A DNA stretch of 52,949 bases from an uncultured Clostridia bacterium. GTDB lineage: Bacteria; Bacillota; Clostridia; Christensenellales; Aristaeellaceae. The position numbers were made by a program, and so were the translations under genes. The notes under the pieces are model-generated. The model ran no database searches. It was not told the DNA's origin and saw only the letters and a program-made list of their open reading frames with translations. The stretch lies in contig CAKULG010000017.1 in assembly GCA_934667105.1 (NCBI GenBank), positions 1 to 52,949 on the forward strand. Reading direction: 5' to 3'. This document shows, in pieces, positions 41,511-50,344 of the stretch (within the stretch, counting starts at the first letter, position 1; every line of letters starts with the position of its first letter).

Positions 41511-41532
41511 AAAACCGCAAAAGCGGTTTTTC
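41511..41532. terminator. Hairpin at the end of the sugar operon
   Basis: AAAACCGC pairs with GCGGTTTT around AAAA, just beyond the stop of the epimerase-like gene. A second inverted pair, GTCAGCG/CGCTGAC, lies at 41476-41505. It probably terminates the leftward operon. Confidence 0.6.
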
Positions 41533-41548
41533 TAATCCTAATTATATC

Positions 41549-42523
41549 CTATTCCCAATGCTCCAGCATGCGCACGGTGAAGGAATATTCCTTTGTTTCG
41601 CCGGGAGCGAGGAATTTGAGCATGCCCGTGCGGCGCATCACATCGCGGCCGTCGGGATAGCAATTGCCGCATTCCAGGCCCAGCACATAATCCCGCACGC
41701 CCATCATTTTCCATTCCACAAAGCCGTCCAGCGTTTCGGCGTTGAAGGAGATTTCCAGGCCCATGCCCAGCCGAGGCTGGAAAATGGCGGCGGTTCCCCG
41801 CGCGTCCGGGAAGCGGTGATAATAGCAGCGCTCCTGAAAGCCGGGGGTGGGAGGCTGCATATGCATCCAATGGGCCAGATCCTCCGCCGCGTGGGCGTCC
41901 CGGGGGGTTACTTGGCAGGAGGGAATGCGCAGCAGGCTTTCCTCGCTGAGCAGGGGATAGCCCATGTTCATGTGATACAGAATTTCCAGGGGCTCCTGGC
42001 GATCGCCGGTGTTTTCGATGCGATCGGTAAGGGTGAAGGCATTTTCCCGGCGGCTGAGCAACAGCGTGCGTTCCAGGGCCAGCTTGCGGCCGAAGATGGT
42101 TTCATCCAAAATGCGGGCGCGGACGCGAATGCCCTCCGCCGTATCCTCCCAAGATACCTGCTCACAGGGCTGATGGGCGATTGCGCCGTGGAGGGGCAGC
42201 TCCTCCCCCGCATCCTGGCAGGGGGAGCCCACCGCCTGCAGGCCGCAGGTGGTGAGAAAACCGGCGGTAAAGGATTTCAGCCAGTTCGTGCCCGTGCTTT
42301 CATAATAGGCGGGGGCCACATAACCGCAGGGGGACATATAGCTCATCTGCACGCCCTTAAAGAGCAGCCGGGAAATATCCAGCGCCCGATCGGGGCAGAG
42401 CGTCATTTCCAGCCCCAGGCCGTTGCGCAATTCCAGCAGGCGCATGCCGTCGCCCTTGCCGCCCACCAGGCGGTGCATTTCCGCGCCGCCCAGCTGGGAG
42501 GCGTGGCCGATGTATGGATTCAT
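41549..42523 (-). CDS. DUF4432 aldose-epimerase-like protein
   Basis: A 324-residue protein of the galactose-mutarotase fold, DUF4432 branch: GGKGDGMRLLELRNGLGLEMTLCPDRALDISRLLFKG near the N terminus, a HGAIAHQPC motif around residue 135, and a ENTGDRQEPLEILYHMNMGYPLL segment. The fold binds sugars and usually interconverts anomers. It is the last gene of the isomerase/kinase/aldolase operon and overlaps the kinase stop by four bases, consistent with supplying the right anomer to that pathway. Confidence 0.88.
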   Translation of the reverse strand: MNPYIGHASQLGGAEMHRLVGGKGDGMRLLELRNGLGLEMTLCPDRALDISRLLFKGVQMSYMSPCGYVAPAYYESTGTNWLKSFTAGFLTTCGLQAVGSPCQDAGEELPLHGAIAHQPCEQVSWEDTAEGIRVRARILDETIFGRKLALERTLLLSRRENAFTLTDRIENTGDRQEPLEILYHMNMGYPLLSEESLLRIPSCQVTPRDAHAAEDLAHWMHMQPPTPGFQERCYYHRFPDARGTAAIFQPRLGMGLEISFNAETLDGFVEWKMMGVRDYVLGLECGNCYPDGRDVMRRTGMLKFLAPGETKEYSFTVRMLEHWE

Positions 42524-44031
42524 AGCTTTTCCTTTCCCGGCAAGGGGCCCGTCAGCGGCCGCACCGCCTGATACACCCTTGCGTATTTTTGATAGAGCGC
42601 GCCGTATTTCTCATGCATTTCGGGGCGGGGCAGGAAGGTTTCCCGCTCCTCCACCAGGCGTGCGGCGGCTTCCTCCAGATTTTTGAACAGGCCCACGGCC
42701 ACGCCGGTGAGCATGGCGCATCCCACAGTGCCCGCATCCGCAGTTTTCAGGGCGGTGACGGGCAGATTCAGCATGTCCGCTTTCATCTGCATCCATTCCC
42801 GGGAGCGCGCGCCGCCGCCGGTGGCCCGCAGGCGGGTAAACCGCGCCCCCGCCCCTTGCAGCGCCCGGGCGTTGAGCAGCATTTCGTAGGCCACGCCCTC
42901 CATGCACCCCCGGTAAATATCCGCGGCGGCAGTGGCGGTGGTCAGGCCCAGAATGGCCCCCCGGGAGCCGGTATCCATATAGGGGGTGGCGGCTCCGGCA
43001 AAATGCGGCAGCACCAGCAGCCCGGTGGGGCTTTGGGAGCGCCGCTCCAAATATTCGTTCACGCTGATATTCTCCCGGCGGGCTTCCTCCGCTTCCTTGC
43101 CCGCCAGCTTTTCCACGCACCATTGAATCAACGCGCCGCCGGTATAGGAAAAGGCGTAGGCCACATATTGGCCGGGGCGCACGTAAGGCACCACGGCGAA
43201 ATGGCCCTGGAACATTTTTTCCATATCGGGCAGGCCCTGAAAAATGGGGGTAAGGCACTCCACCGTGCCCGCGCCGTCCACGGCCACGCCGGGGGAAAAG
43301 GCCCCCGCGCCCACGGCGGCGGTTAATTGATCGTGCCCGGCGGAGATCACCAGCGTATCGGGGCGCAGGCCCAACCGCCGGGCCATATCGGGCAGCAGCG
43401 GGCCTGCCGCCGTTCCCGGGGCCACGGGGCGGGGCAGCATTTCCCGGGGCACCCCCGCGGCGGAAAGCAGCTCCTCGCTCCAATCCAGCCGCTGAATATC
43501 CAGGGCCATGGTGCGCGCGGCCAGGGAATAATCGATCTGCCGCTTGCCCGTCAGGCAAAAGACGGCGTAATCCTGTATCAGGTGAATGGTTTTCACCGCC
43601 CGCCACACCTGGGGCTCATGGCGCATGACCCACATGATTTTGGGCAGGCTGTACATTTCGTGGGGGCGCAGGCCGGTAACGGTGGCGATGCGCCGGTCGC
43701 CCAGCCGCTGGCTCAGCGCCTGGCATTCCGCCGCGCCCCGGGGATCGGTATACAGCAGCGTGGGGCGAAGGGGCGCGCCGTCCGCCCCGGCCAGCACGAA
43801 GCTCTCTCCGAAGCTGGTTACGCCCACGCCCGCAATATCCGGGTGTTGGGCCGCCGCCTCCGCCAGCACGGCGTATACCTGCGTCATCACCGCCGCCGCG
43901 TCGATTTCATGGCCGCCTTCGCCGCGCACCGCCGGGTAATCCCGGTAGGCCCGGCAAAGCGCCAGGCCCTCCGGGGAAAACACGGTGCATTTACAGCCCG
44001 TCGTGCCAATATCCAGCCCCGCGATTTTCAT
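42520..44031 (-). CDS. FGGY-family carbohydrate kinase
   Basis: A 503-residue kinase of the xylulokinase/gluconokinase type. ATP and substrate motifs are intact: GLDIGTTGCKC at the N terminus, the catalytic GHDQLTAAVGAGA, GTVECLTP, and the C-terminal RATGGGARSREWMQMKADML. It phosphorylates a ketose. The start at 44031 is chosen where the Rossmann-like first strand begins; a 14-codon extension lacks support. It lies between the isomerase (16 bp upstream) and the DUF4432 protein. Specific ketose not determined. Confidence 0.92.
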   Translation of the reverse strand: MKIAGLDIGTTGCKCTVFSPEGLALCRAYRDYPAVRGEGGHEIDAAAVMTQVYAVLAEAAAQHPDIAGVGVTSFGESFVLAGADGAPLRPTLLYTDPRGAAECQALSQRLGDRRIATVTGLRPHEMYSLPKIMWVMRHEPQVWRAVKTIHLIQDYAVFCLTGKRQIDYSLAARTMALDIQRLDWSEELLSAAGVPREMLPRPVAPGTAAGPLLPDMARRLGLRPDTLVISAGHDQLTAAVGAGAFSPGVAVDGAGTVECLTPIFQGLPDMEKMFQGHFAVVPYVRPGQYVAYAFSYTGGALIQWCVEKLAGKEAEEARRENISVNEYLERRSQSPTGLLVLPHFAGAATPYMDTGSRGAILGLTTATAAADIYRGCMEGVAYEMLLNARALQGAGARFTRLRATGGGARSREWMQMKADMLNLPVTALKTADAGTVGCAMLTGVAVGLFKNLEEAAARLVEERETFLPRPEMHEKYGALYQKYARVYQAVRPLTGPLPGKEKL

Positions 44032-44047
44032 GGTATCGCTCCTTCGT

Positions 44048-45451
44048 TCAGCCGTCGATATCAATCCATTCATAGCCCAGATAGGTGGTGAAGGCTTCTT
44101 TGAGAATTTCCTTCATATGGCCCACGCCCACCACAGTGTGATGCTTAAAGCCGCCCCGGGCCAGGCGAATCAGCTTGTTTTGCAGATCGGGCACCTGGCA
44201 TACGCCGCCGCAGCCGAAATAGCCCTCCTCGATGGGGTCGTCGGTGAAGCGGGCCTCGCTGGCGTAGATGAGGAGCTTGCCGTCCTTGGTCTGGCAATTG
44301 CAGAGGGTGGCGGGGAAGGGGCGGATACGGCCCTCGTTGCTGCCCCAGCCCGAGCCGGGATCGCCCTTGGCGAACATCTTGTGCTCCGTCACCGTGCCCT
44401 TGCCCGTCATCAGGCTTTGGGCCACGGGCCCGCAATGGAACAGGATCACCTTATTTTCATCCTCGCCGTAGTTATTGTTCCAATCCAGCACGGCGGTGGG
44501 CGCTTCGCTGGCCAGGGCCATGGCCCGCATGCATAGGGCGGAGCAAAGGTCGATCTCGCAGGAGGCGGGAATGCCGCGGTCGTTCAGCTCGCTCAGCAGC
44601 ACGCAGGGGCACACCCGCAGAATGGTTTCCATTTCGTTCCAGCAGCGCAGCGTCAGCGCGTCCAGGTGATAGGCGGCGATGTAATCGTCGATCACCACGG
44701 AAATTTTGGCCAGCGTGCGCTTGTTTTCCTCCGGCACCCGGGAAAAATCGCTGTAGCTTTCCAGCCGCGCCGTTTTTTCCAGCACTCGCGCATCCGTATC
44801 GGCCAGCTTGTTCACCTGGAAAATCAACTCGGACAGATCGAAGGATTCCACGTTGATGCCGTATTTTTGCAGTGTGATTTCATCAAAGCGCACGGTTTTA
44901 AAGGCGGTGGTGCGCGCGCCGATGCAGCCCACGTTGAAGCGCTTCATGCCATTCACCACCCGGCAGATGGCGGCGAAATCCGTCAGGTTGCGCCGGAAGG
45001 CGGGGGAGAGGGGATGCACCACATGGGGCTTCATCACCGTGAAGGGCACCTGATACTGGGTGAACACGTCGGTGACGGAGAATTTTCCGCAGAAAGCGTC
45101 CCGGCGGTGGGCGAAATCCATCTTGCCGATTTCATCGGGATACGCCTGGAACAGAATGGGCACATGAGCGTCCTGCAGGGCGGTGATCGCGCCGTTTTCA
45201 TCCGCGAAAATGGGCATGGAGAAAATCACGCCGTCATATTCGCCCTCGTGGGCCTTCAGCCAGTCCGCGTACAGGCGGCCCTCGTCCCGGGTTTCCACGC
45301 CGCCGAAGCGGGTGAGGGAAGCGTCCATGGCGATGTAATCATAGCCCGCCTGGGCGACGGCCTGAATCATATCCTCCCGGGCCCCCAGAATCAACTCGCC
45401 GGGCATGAAGCCCCGATTGCAAAAGGCCAGGGCGAAAGTCATTTTCTTCAT
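44048..45451 (-). CDS. L-fucose/L-arabinose isomerase-family protein
   Basis: A 467-residue protein of the fucose/arabinose isomerase superfamily. The N-terminal domain is Rossmann-like (MTFALAFCNRGFMPGE...DYIAMDASLTRFGG). The metal-binding catalytic part includes RCWNEMETILRVCPCVLLSELNDRGIPASCEID, whose Glu residues are the likely Mn2+ ligands. HHTVVGVGHM is near the C terminus. It converts an aldose to its ketose for the FGGY kinase downstream. It is related to the DUF-type FucI homologues, so the sugar need not be fucose. Confidence 0.88.
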   Translation of the reverse strand: MKKMTFALAFCNRGFMPGELILGAREDMIQAVAQAGYDYIAMDASLTRFGGVETRDEGRLYADWLKAHEGEYDGVIFSMPIFADENGAITALQDAHVPILFQAYPDEIGKMDFAHRRDAFCGKFSVTDVFTQYQVPFTVMKPHVVHPLSPAFRRNLTDFAAICRVVNGMKRFNVGCIGARTTAFKTVRFDEITLQKYGINVESFDLSELIFQVNKLADTDARVLEKTARLESYSDFSRVPEENKRTLAKISVVIDDYIAAYHLDALTLRCWNEMETILRVCPCVLLSELNDRGIPASCEIDLCSALCMRAMALASEAPTAVLDWNNNYGEDENKVILFHCGPVAQSLMTGKGTVTEHKMFAKGDPGSGWGSNEGRIRPFPATLCNCQTKDGKLLIYASEARFTDDPIEEGYFGCGGVCQVPDLQNKLIRLARGGFKHHTVVGVGHMKEILKEAFTTYLGYEWIDIDG

Positions 45452-45452
45452 T

Positions 45453-46319
45453 TTATTGATCCTCCATCAGGGCGAAGGTTTTCATGGCGGAAATCAGGTT
45501 TTCCTGCATGGCCTGCTGCGCGGCGGCCAGCACGGAGGAAAAGAAGCGCGGCGCATGCGGCTCCAGACCCTGAAGATAGCTTTCCGCCGCCTGGCCCCCC
45601 GCCTTATCCATATATGTGAAATAATTGATCTTGCGCACCCCCGCCCGGATGGCGGCGTGGAAATCCTCCTTGCTCACGCCCGAGCCGCCGTGCATCACGA
45701 TGGGAATGCCGCCCGTCTCCCGGCGTACATTTTTCACCACGTCGAAATCCAGCCGGGGCTTGGAAAGATAGATGCCGTGGGTGGTGCCGAAGGAGCAGGC
45801 CAGAGCCTGAACGCCCGTTTCCCGCACGAATTCTCCCGCCTGCCGGGGGTCGGTGTAGATCTTGGTGTGATCCTCGCCGCCTTCGCCCAGGCCCGATTCC
45901 CGACGGCCCATGGAGCCCAGCTCCGCCTCCACCTCCGCATGGTAGCTGCGGGCCAGGGCCACGGCCTTTTTCGTCTGGGCCAGGTTTTCTTCATAGGGCA
46001 GGGTGGAGCCGTCGAACATGATGGAGGTGAAGCCCATCTTCAGCGCCTTTTCCAGATATTCCAGCGTTTCGCCGTGATCCAGATGCACGCAGACTGGCAC
46101 CTTGGCCTTCTTGGCCCGATCCACCATGATGGGGCCGATAATATCCAGCGGCAGCCAGGATTCGTGGCACTGGGCGAATTGGATGATGACGGGCAGGTTC
46201 AATTCCTCCGCCGCGTTCAGCGAGGCCAGCAGGCTTTCCAGGTTGGGCGCGTTAAAGGAACCGATGGCGATACCGTGCTTTTCCGCGTATTGCATTACTT
46301 CCGTTAAAGAAACCAGCAT
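45453..46319 (-). CDS. Class II ketose-bisphosphate-type aldolase
   Basis: A 288-residue zinc aldolase of the Fba/GatY/KbaY family. VCVHLDHGETLEYL contains the proton-donor Asp81 and zinc ligand His82. AEVEAELGSMGRRE, GTTHGIYLSKPRLDFD and VMHGGSGVSKEDF carry the remaining zinc and phosphate contacts. It splits a ketose 1-phosphate or bisphosphate into dihydroxyacetone phosphate and an aldehyde. It is the first gene of the operon, one base away from the isomerase gene, and divergent from a PocR-AraC regulator. Confidence 0.93.
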   Translation of the reverse strand: MLVSLTEVMQYAEKHGIAIGSFNAPNLESLLASLNAAEELNLPVIIQFAQCHESWLPLDIIGPIMVDRAKKAKVPVCVHLDHGETLEYLEKALKMGFTSIMFDGSTLPYEENLAQTKKAVALARSYHAEVEAELGSMGRRESGLGEGGEDHTKIYTDPRQAGEFVRETGVQALACSFGTTHGIYLSKPRLDFDVVKNVRRETGGIPIVMHGGSGVSKEDFHAAIRAGVRKINYFTYMDKAGGQAAESYLQGLEPHAPRFFSSVLAAAQQAMQENLISAMKTFALMEDQ

Positions 46320-46472
46320 AAATTCAGCGCTCCTTTGTTTTTTTCTTCTATTATAAACCATGCCCCGCCCCGGAGAATAGGGTTTTTTGCTCCAAAAACT
46401 TTGATTTTTTCTTTCTCTGTGATATGATAAGAAAGATGATTTGCAAAACGCGCCGCGCGAGGGAGGGATTGC

Positions 46473-47306
46473 ATGCTGTCAACGTTCGACCGGGTGAAGC
46501 TGCAGGAGCTTTTGCGGGATTTTTACACCATCACCCGGATTCGCATCACCGTGCTGGACGACGGTTTTCAGGAACTGGCGGCGTATCCCCGGGAGCGCCC
46601 CGCCTTCTGCCGCCTGCTGCGGGAAAACGCGGCGGCCCGGGCGGCCTGCGCCCGGTGCGATCGGGAGGCCTGCGCCCAGGCGGCCCGGCGGCGGGAGGCG
46701 TATACCTATGTGTGCCACGCCGGGCTGACGGAGAGCATTATGCCCCTCTGGGAGGGGGGCGCGGCGGTGGGCTATCTGCTGTTCGGGCATGTGTTTTGCT
46801 ATACCAGCCCGGAAGAGGGCTGGCGAGAGGTGGAGCGGCGCTGCCGGGGCTACCGGGTGGACTTGCGGGCGCTGCGGGCGGCCTGCCTGGAGCGGCCGCT
46901 GATTTCGGCGGCGTATATCGGCGCGGCGGCGCATATTTTGCAAGCGGTGGCCGCCTTTCTGCGGATGGAGCGCATCGCCGTGCTGCGCCAGACGCCCTTG
47001 CCCGCCCAGATCGATGCGTATCTATCCGCCCATTATATGGAAAAGCTGGACGCGGCCGCCCTTTGCCGCCGCTTCGGCCTGGGGAAAAACCGCCTGTACG
47101 CCATCTTTCGCCAGAATTACGGCCGGGGGGTGGCGGAGCATATTCGCGCCCTGCGGTTGGAGGCGGCGTGCCGCCTGCTGCGGGAGGAGCAGGAGCTTTC
47201 CGTGGCCCAGGTGGCGGAGCGCTGCGGCTTTTCGGATTATAATTATTTCATTACTGCCTTTAAGCAAAGCACGGGCCTGCCGCCCCTGCAATACAGAAAA
47301 AAATAG
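46473..47306 (+). CDS. PocR-AraC transcriptional regulator
   Basis: A 277-residue regulator. Residues about 5-165 form a PocR sensory domain: LLRDFYTITRIRITVLDD, a Cys-rich patch CARCDREACAQA, and ESIMPLWEGGAAVGYLLFGHVF. The C-terminal AraC domain (about 175-277) ends CGFSDYNYFITAFKQSTGLPPLQYR. PocR domains bind small organic ligands and may sense redox through cysteines. It is divergent from the aldolase/isomerase/kinase operon and is its probable activator. No propanediol or cobalamin genes are nearby, so the name-giving role does not apply here. Confidence 0.92.
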   Translation: MLSTFDRVKLQELLRDFYTITRIRITVLDDGFQELAAYPRERPAFCRLLRENAAARAACARCDREACAQAARRREAYTYVCHAGLTESIMPLWEGGAAVGYLLFGHVFCYTSPEEGWREVERRCRGYRVDLRALRAACLERPLISAAYIGAAAHILQAVAAFLRMERIAVLRQTPLPAQIDAYLSAHYMEKLDAAALCRRFGLGKNRLYAIFRQNYGRGVAEHIRALRLEAACRLLREEQELSVAQVAERCGFSDYNYFITAFKQSTGLPPLQYRKK

Positions 47307-47309
47307 AGC

Positions 47310-47337
47310 TTGCGGGAAACGAAATATGCTGTATAAT
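47310..47337 (+). promoter_or_regulatory. Candidate promoter of the chromate-type transporter pair
   Basis: TTGCGG at 47310-47315, 16-bp spacer, TATAAT at 47332-47337, 40 bp before the first start codon. Confidence 0.6.
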
Positions 47338-47376
47338 GAAAAAATGCCGCGCGTGCGGCGGGAGGAGAGAAGCGGA

Positions 47377-47943
47377 ATGAAAAAAACGGGCGAAAAAAAA
47401 GAAAGCGCGATCTGGGCGCTGTTTATCACCTTTCTCAAGATCGGCGCGTTCACCTTCGGCGGCGGCTACGCCATGATTCCCATGATTCAAAAGGAGCTGG
47501 TGGAAAAAAAGCGCTGGCTGACGGAAGAGGACGTGCTGGAAATCGTCGCCATCGCGGAATCCACCCCCGGGCCCATCGCGGTGAACAGCGCCACCTTCGT
47601 GGGCTATCGCGTGGGGGGCTTCCGGGGGGCGCTGTGCGCCACCATCGGCGTGGCGCTGCCCGCCTTTTGCGTGATTTCCCTCATTTCGCTGGCGCTGCGC
47701 CAGTTCCAGGAAAATAAGGCGGTGCAATACGCCTTTTACGGCATTCGGGCGGGGGTGCTGGCGCTGATTGTGAAGGCGCTGTGCTCTCTGGGCCGCCAGG
47801 CGCGGGACGGCCTTGCCTGGGCCCTGGCGGGGGCGGCCTTTTTGGCGGCGGCGCTGGGGGCGAATGTGCTGCTGGTGATTTTGGGCAGCGCGGCGGTGGG
47901 CCTGGGGGCCGCGCTGCTTTCCGAAAGGGGGAAGAAGGCGTGA
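47377..47943 (+). CDS. Chromate transporter-family protein, first half
   Basis: A 188-residue protein of the short-chain CHR family. It has FLKIGAFTFGGGYAMIPMIQKELV and the STPGPIAVNSATFVGYRVGG motif, the signature of each CHR half, and about six membrane segments. Short CHR proteins work as heterodimers, and the partner gene follows with a four-base overlap. Members export chromate or transport sulfate-like anions; here the substrate is unknown. GGAGGAG precedes the ATG at 47377. A longer upstream frame is an artefact of the overlapping AraC gene. Confidence 0.93.
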   Translation: MKKTGEKKESAIWALFITFLKIGAFTFGGGYAMIPMIQKELVEKKRWLTEEDVLEIVAIAESTPGPIAVNSATFVGYRVGGFRGALCATIGVALPAFCVISLISLALRQFQENKAVQYAFYGIRAGVLALIVKALCSLGRQARDGLAWALAGAAFLAAALGANVLLVILGSAAVGLGAALLSERGKKA

Positions 47944-48515
47944 TTTATCTGGATTTATTCTGGACGTTTTTCAAAATCGGCCTGTTCACCTTTGGCGGCG
48001 GCTACGCTATGCTGCCCCTGATTCAGGAGGAACTGCTGGCCCACGGCTGGGCCACGCTGAGCCAGTTGATTGATTTTATCGCCGTCAGCGAAAGCACCCC
48101 CGGCCCCTTCGCCGTGAATATTTCTACCTATATCGGCATGGAAATGGCGGGGCTGGCAGGGGCGGCCTGCGCCACGCTGGGGGTGATTCTGCCTTCCTTT
48201 GCGATCATTCTGCTGGTGGCCCGGGGCTTTCAGAAATTTCGGGAAAATCAAATCGTGCGCGGCTGTCTGCGGGGGCTAAAGGGCGCGGTGCCCGGGCTCA
48301 TCGCCGCGGCGGTGCTTTCCGTGGGGCAGACGGTGTTTTTTCCCGGCGGCGTTTCCCTGGCCGCCCTGAGCGGGCTCTCCTTTTATGTATCCCTGGGCGT
48401 TTTCCTGCTGGCGGCGTACCTGGTTTTTCGCAAAAAGCTGCATCCCATTTGGGTGATCTGCCTTTCCGCCGGGCTGGGCGTTCTGGCGGGCTACACGCTG
48501 CCGCTGGGGCTGTGA
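47940..48515 (+). CDS. Chromate transporter-family protein, second half
   Basis: A 191-residue CHR half with a GTG start overlapping the upstream stop. FFKIGLFTFGGGYAMLPLIQEELL and STPGPFAVNISTYIGMEMAG are the family motifs. The C-terminal half has four further helices. It is translationally coupled with the first half, which fits an antiparallel two-subunit transporter. Confidence 0.93.
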   Translation: MIYLDLFWTFFKIGLFTFGGGYAMLPLIQEELLAHGWATLSQLIDFIAVSESTPGPFAVNISTYIGMEMAGLAGAACATLGVILPSFAIILLVARGFQKFRENQIVRGCLRGLKGAVPGLIAAAVLSVGQTVFFPGGVSLAALSGLSFYVSLGVFLLAAYLVFRKKLHPIWVICLSAGLGVLAGYTLPLGL

Positions 48516-48989
48516 GAACGGTGGTATTTGCGGGGGAACCCGTCTTTGGAGGCCAAAGACGGGTTTCCCGCTCCTCCTCCCAGAAAGCCGAATGGATATG
48601 GGCAGGCGACGGGAAATCCACTTGCTTCTCCGCCGATAGGGGAAAGGGTCAGCGCTCCGCGTCCACGCTGAAACGGGCCGCGGGTTTCGGGCGGCAATCA
48701 AGGATCGCTCGCCCTCAACCGCCCCAAAGAGGGGGCGGCGCTTTTTAGAACGGTTGTCCACAATTCGGCATTGTCGTACAGGGGCGCAGTTTTCTGCGCC
48801 CCTGTACGCTGTGTGCCGCGTGGAGCCTTCGTCTTCCTTCGTCCGTCACTGGCGGCGGGAGATTTCGGCCTCCGCCTGCAAGACCTGTGTATGGGCTTGG
48901 GGAGAATCAAGCGATGCTTTTTCCCCAGCCAACAAAAAACGAACGGGTCGTTATAATTCCGGCTTCTTTGCGACGGTTATGCGTTTATT
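48516..48989. repeat. Composite intergenic repeat with inverted 97-bp-like unit
   Basis: The hairpin at 48530-48570 pairs GGGAACCCGTCTTTGG with CCAAAGACGGGTTTCCC, another paired-base variant of the family. The AGAAAGCCGAATGGATATGG and CTTGCTTCTCCGCC modules follow. 48655-48752 is a diverged reverse-complement copy of the tandem unit at 1-360. 48775-48808 is a perfect 15-bp hairpin with a TTTT loop. No gene is seen in this gap. Confidence 0.8.
48775..48808. repeat. Perfect 15-bp hairpin with TTTT loop
   Basis: CGTACAGGGGCGCAG and CTGCGCCCCTGTACG are exact complements around TTTT. There is no T-tract on either side, so it is not a standard terminator. It lies between convergent genes. Confidence 0.8.
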
Positions 48990-50318
48990 TCACTTTCCCA
49001 CGCAGAAGCGGGAGAATACGTCGTCCAGCAGCTTTTCATCCACCTGCTGGCCTGTAATACGGCCCAGGGCGGCCAGGGCCTCGTGCAGATCCACCGCCGC
49101 CACATCTACGGCCTCGCCCTGGGCGCATGCGTCCGCCGCCCGGCGCAGGGCGGCCGCGGCCTCCCGGGCCAAATGCATATGCCGCGCCTGGGTCAGCGCG
49201 CTTTCTCCTGCCCCCGCCCCGTAGGCGGCGATTTTTTCCTCCAACGCCGCAAGGCCCTCCCCCGTTTGGGCGGAAACGGCCACCACGTTTTCAAATTTCT
49301 CCGGCCGCAGCGCGGCGGGCAAATCGCATTTATTGAGCACGATAATCCGGGGCGCATCGGCGGTATCGCGCAGCAGCCGCTCCTCCTCGGGGACGAGGGG
49401 ACGGGATGCGTCCAGCACCACCAGCGCCACATCCGCCCCCGCCACGGCCTGGCGCGCCCGCTCCACGCCGATGCGTTCGATGGCTTCCGCACCCTCCCGC
49501 AATCCGGCGGTATCCGACAGATGCACCCGCAGCCCGGAGATCATCACGTCCGCCCGGATAATATCTCGGGTGGTGCCGGGAATATCGGTAACGATGGCGC
49601 GCTCCTGGCGGGCCAGGGCGTTGAGCAGCGAGGATTTGCCCACGTTGGGCCGGCCGCAGAGCACCGCCTCCAGTCCCTGCTCGGCAATGCGCGCGCCCCG
49701 CTCGTCGCAGGCGGCCTCCAACCGCGCCGCCAGCGCCCGGGCCCCTGTTTCCAGATCGCCCGCCGCTTCTTCCAGGGAAATTTCCTCGGGGTAATCGATG
49801 GCGGCGGCCACGCCGGAAAGCAGCTTCAGCAGCGCCTCCTGTTCCTGCTGGATAAAGGAACTCACGCCCCCTGAAAGCTGGCGCACGGCGGCCCGGGCGG
49901 CCCGCTGGCCCTGGGCGGAGATCAGCGACATCACGGCCTCCGCCCGGCTTAAATCAATGCGCCCGTTGAGGAAGGCGCGCTTGGTGAATTCCCCCGGCTC
50001 GGCGGCGCGCACGCCCAGGGCGTACAGCGCGGAAAGCACGCTTTGCGCGGCCCAGGAGCCGCCGTGCAGATGAAATTCCGCCACATCCTCCCGGGTGTAG
50101 GAGCGGGGGGCGCGCATGAGCACCGCCATGCACTCATCCAGCGTTTCCCCCTGATACACGGCGCGGCCGTAATACAGGCGATGGCTTTCAAAGGCCCGAT
50201 CAGGCCGCAGCAGCGCGTGCAGGCAGGCTTCCGCCTTCGGGCCGCTGACCCGCACAATGGCGATGCCTCCCGTGCCCGGGGCGGTGGCCAGGGCGGCGAT
50301 GGTATCCTGTTCCCCCAT
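48990..50318 (-). CDS. mnmE: tRNA modification GTPase MnmE
   Basis: A 442-residue GTPase. The N-terminal tetrahydrofolate-binding domain (about 1-115) is followed by a helical domain interrupted by the G domain (P-loop CGRPNVGKSS at 221-230, then DIPGTTRD, DTAGL and NKCD). The invariant C-terminal motif CVGK (Cys439) is present. With MnmG it modifies uridine 34 of several tRNAs. It is slightly shorter than the usual ~455 residues. The start at 50318 matches the conserved DTIAALAT N terminus. It lies downstream of metG, with a repeat hairpin between them. Confidence 0.97.
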   Translation of the reverse strand: MGEQDTIAALATAPGTGGIAIVRVSGPKAEACLHALLRPDRAFESHRLYYGRAVYQGETLDECMAVLMRAPRSYTREDVAEFHLHGGSWAAQSVLSALYALGVRAAEPGEFTKRAFLNGRIDLSRAEAVMSLISAQGQRAARAAVRQLSGGVSSFIQQEQEALLKLLSGVAAAIDYPEEISLEEAAGDLETGARALAARLEAACDERGARIAEQGLEAVLCGRPNVGKSSLLNALARQERAIVTDIPGTTRDIIRADVMISGLRVHLSDTAGLREGAEAIERIGVERARQAVAGADVALVVLDASRPLVPEEERLLRDTADAPRIIVLNKCDLPAALRPEKFENVVAVSAQTGEGLAALEEKIAAYGAGAGESALTQARHMHLAREAAAALRRAADACAQGEAVDVAAVDLHEALAALGRITGQQVDEKLLDDVFSRFCVGK

Positions 50319-50344
50319 GAAAAGGCCCTCCTGATATTCTGAAA

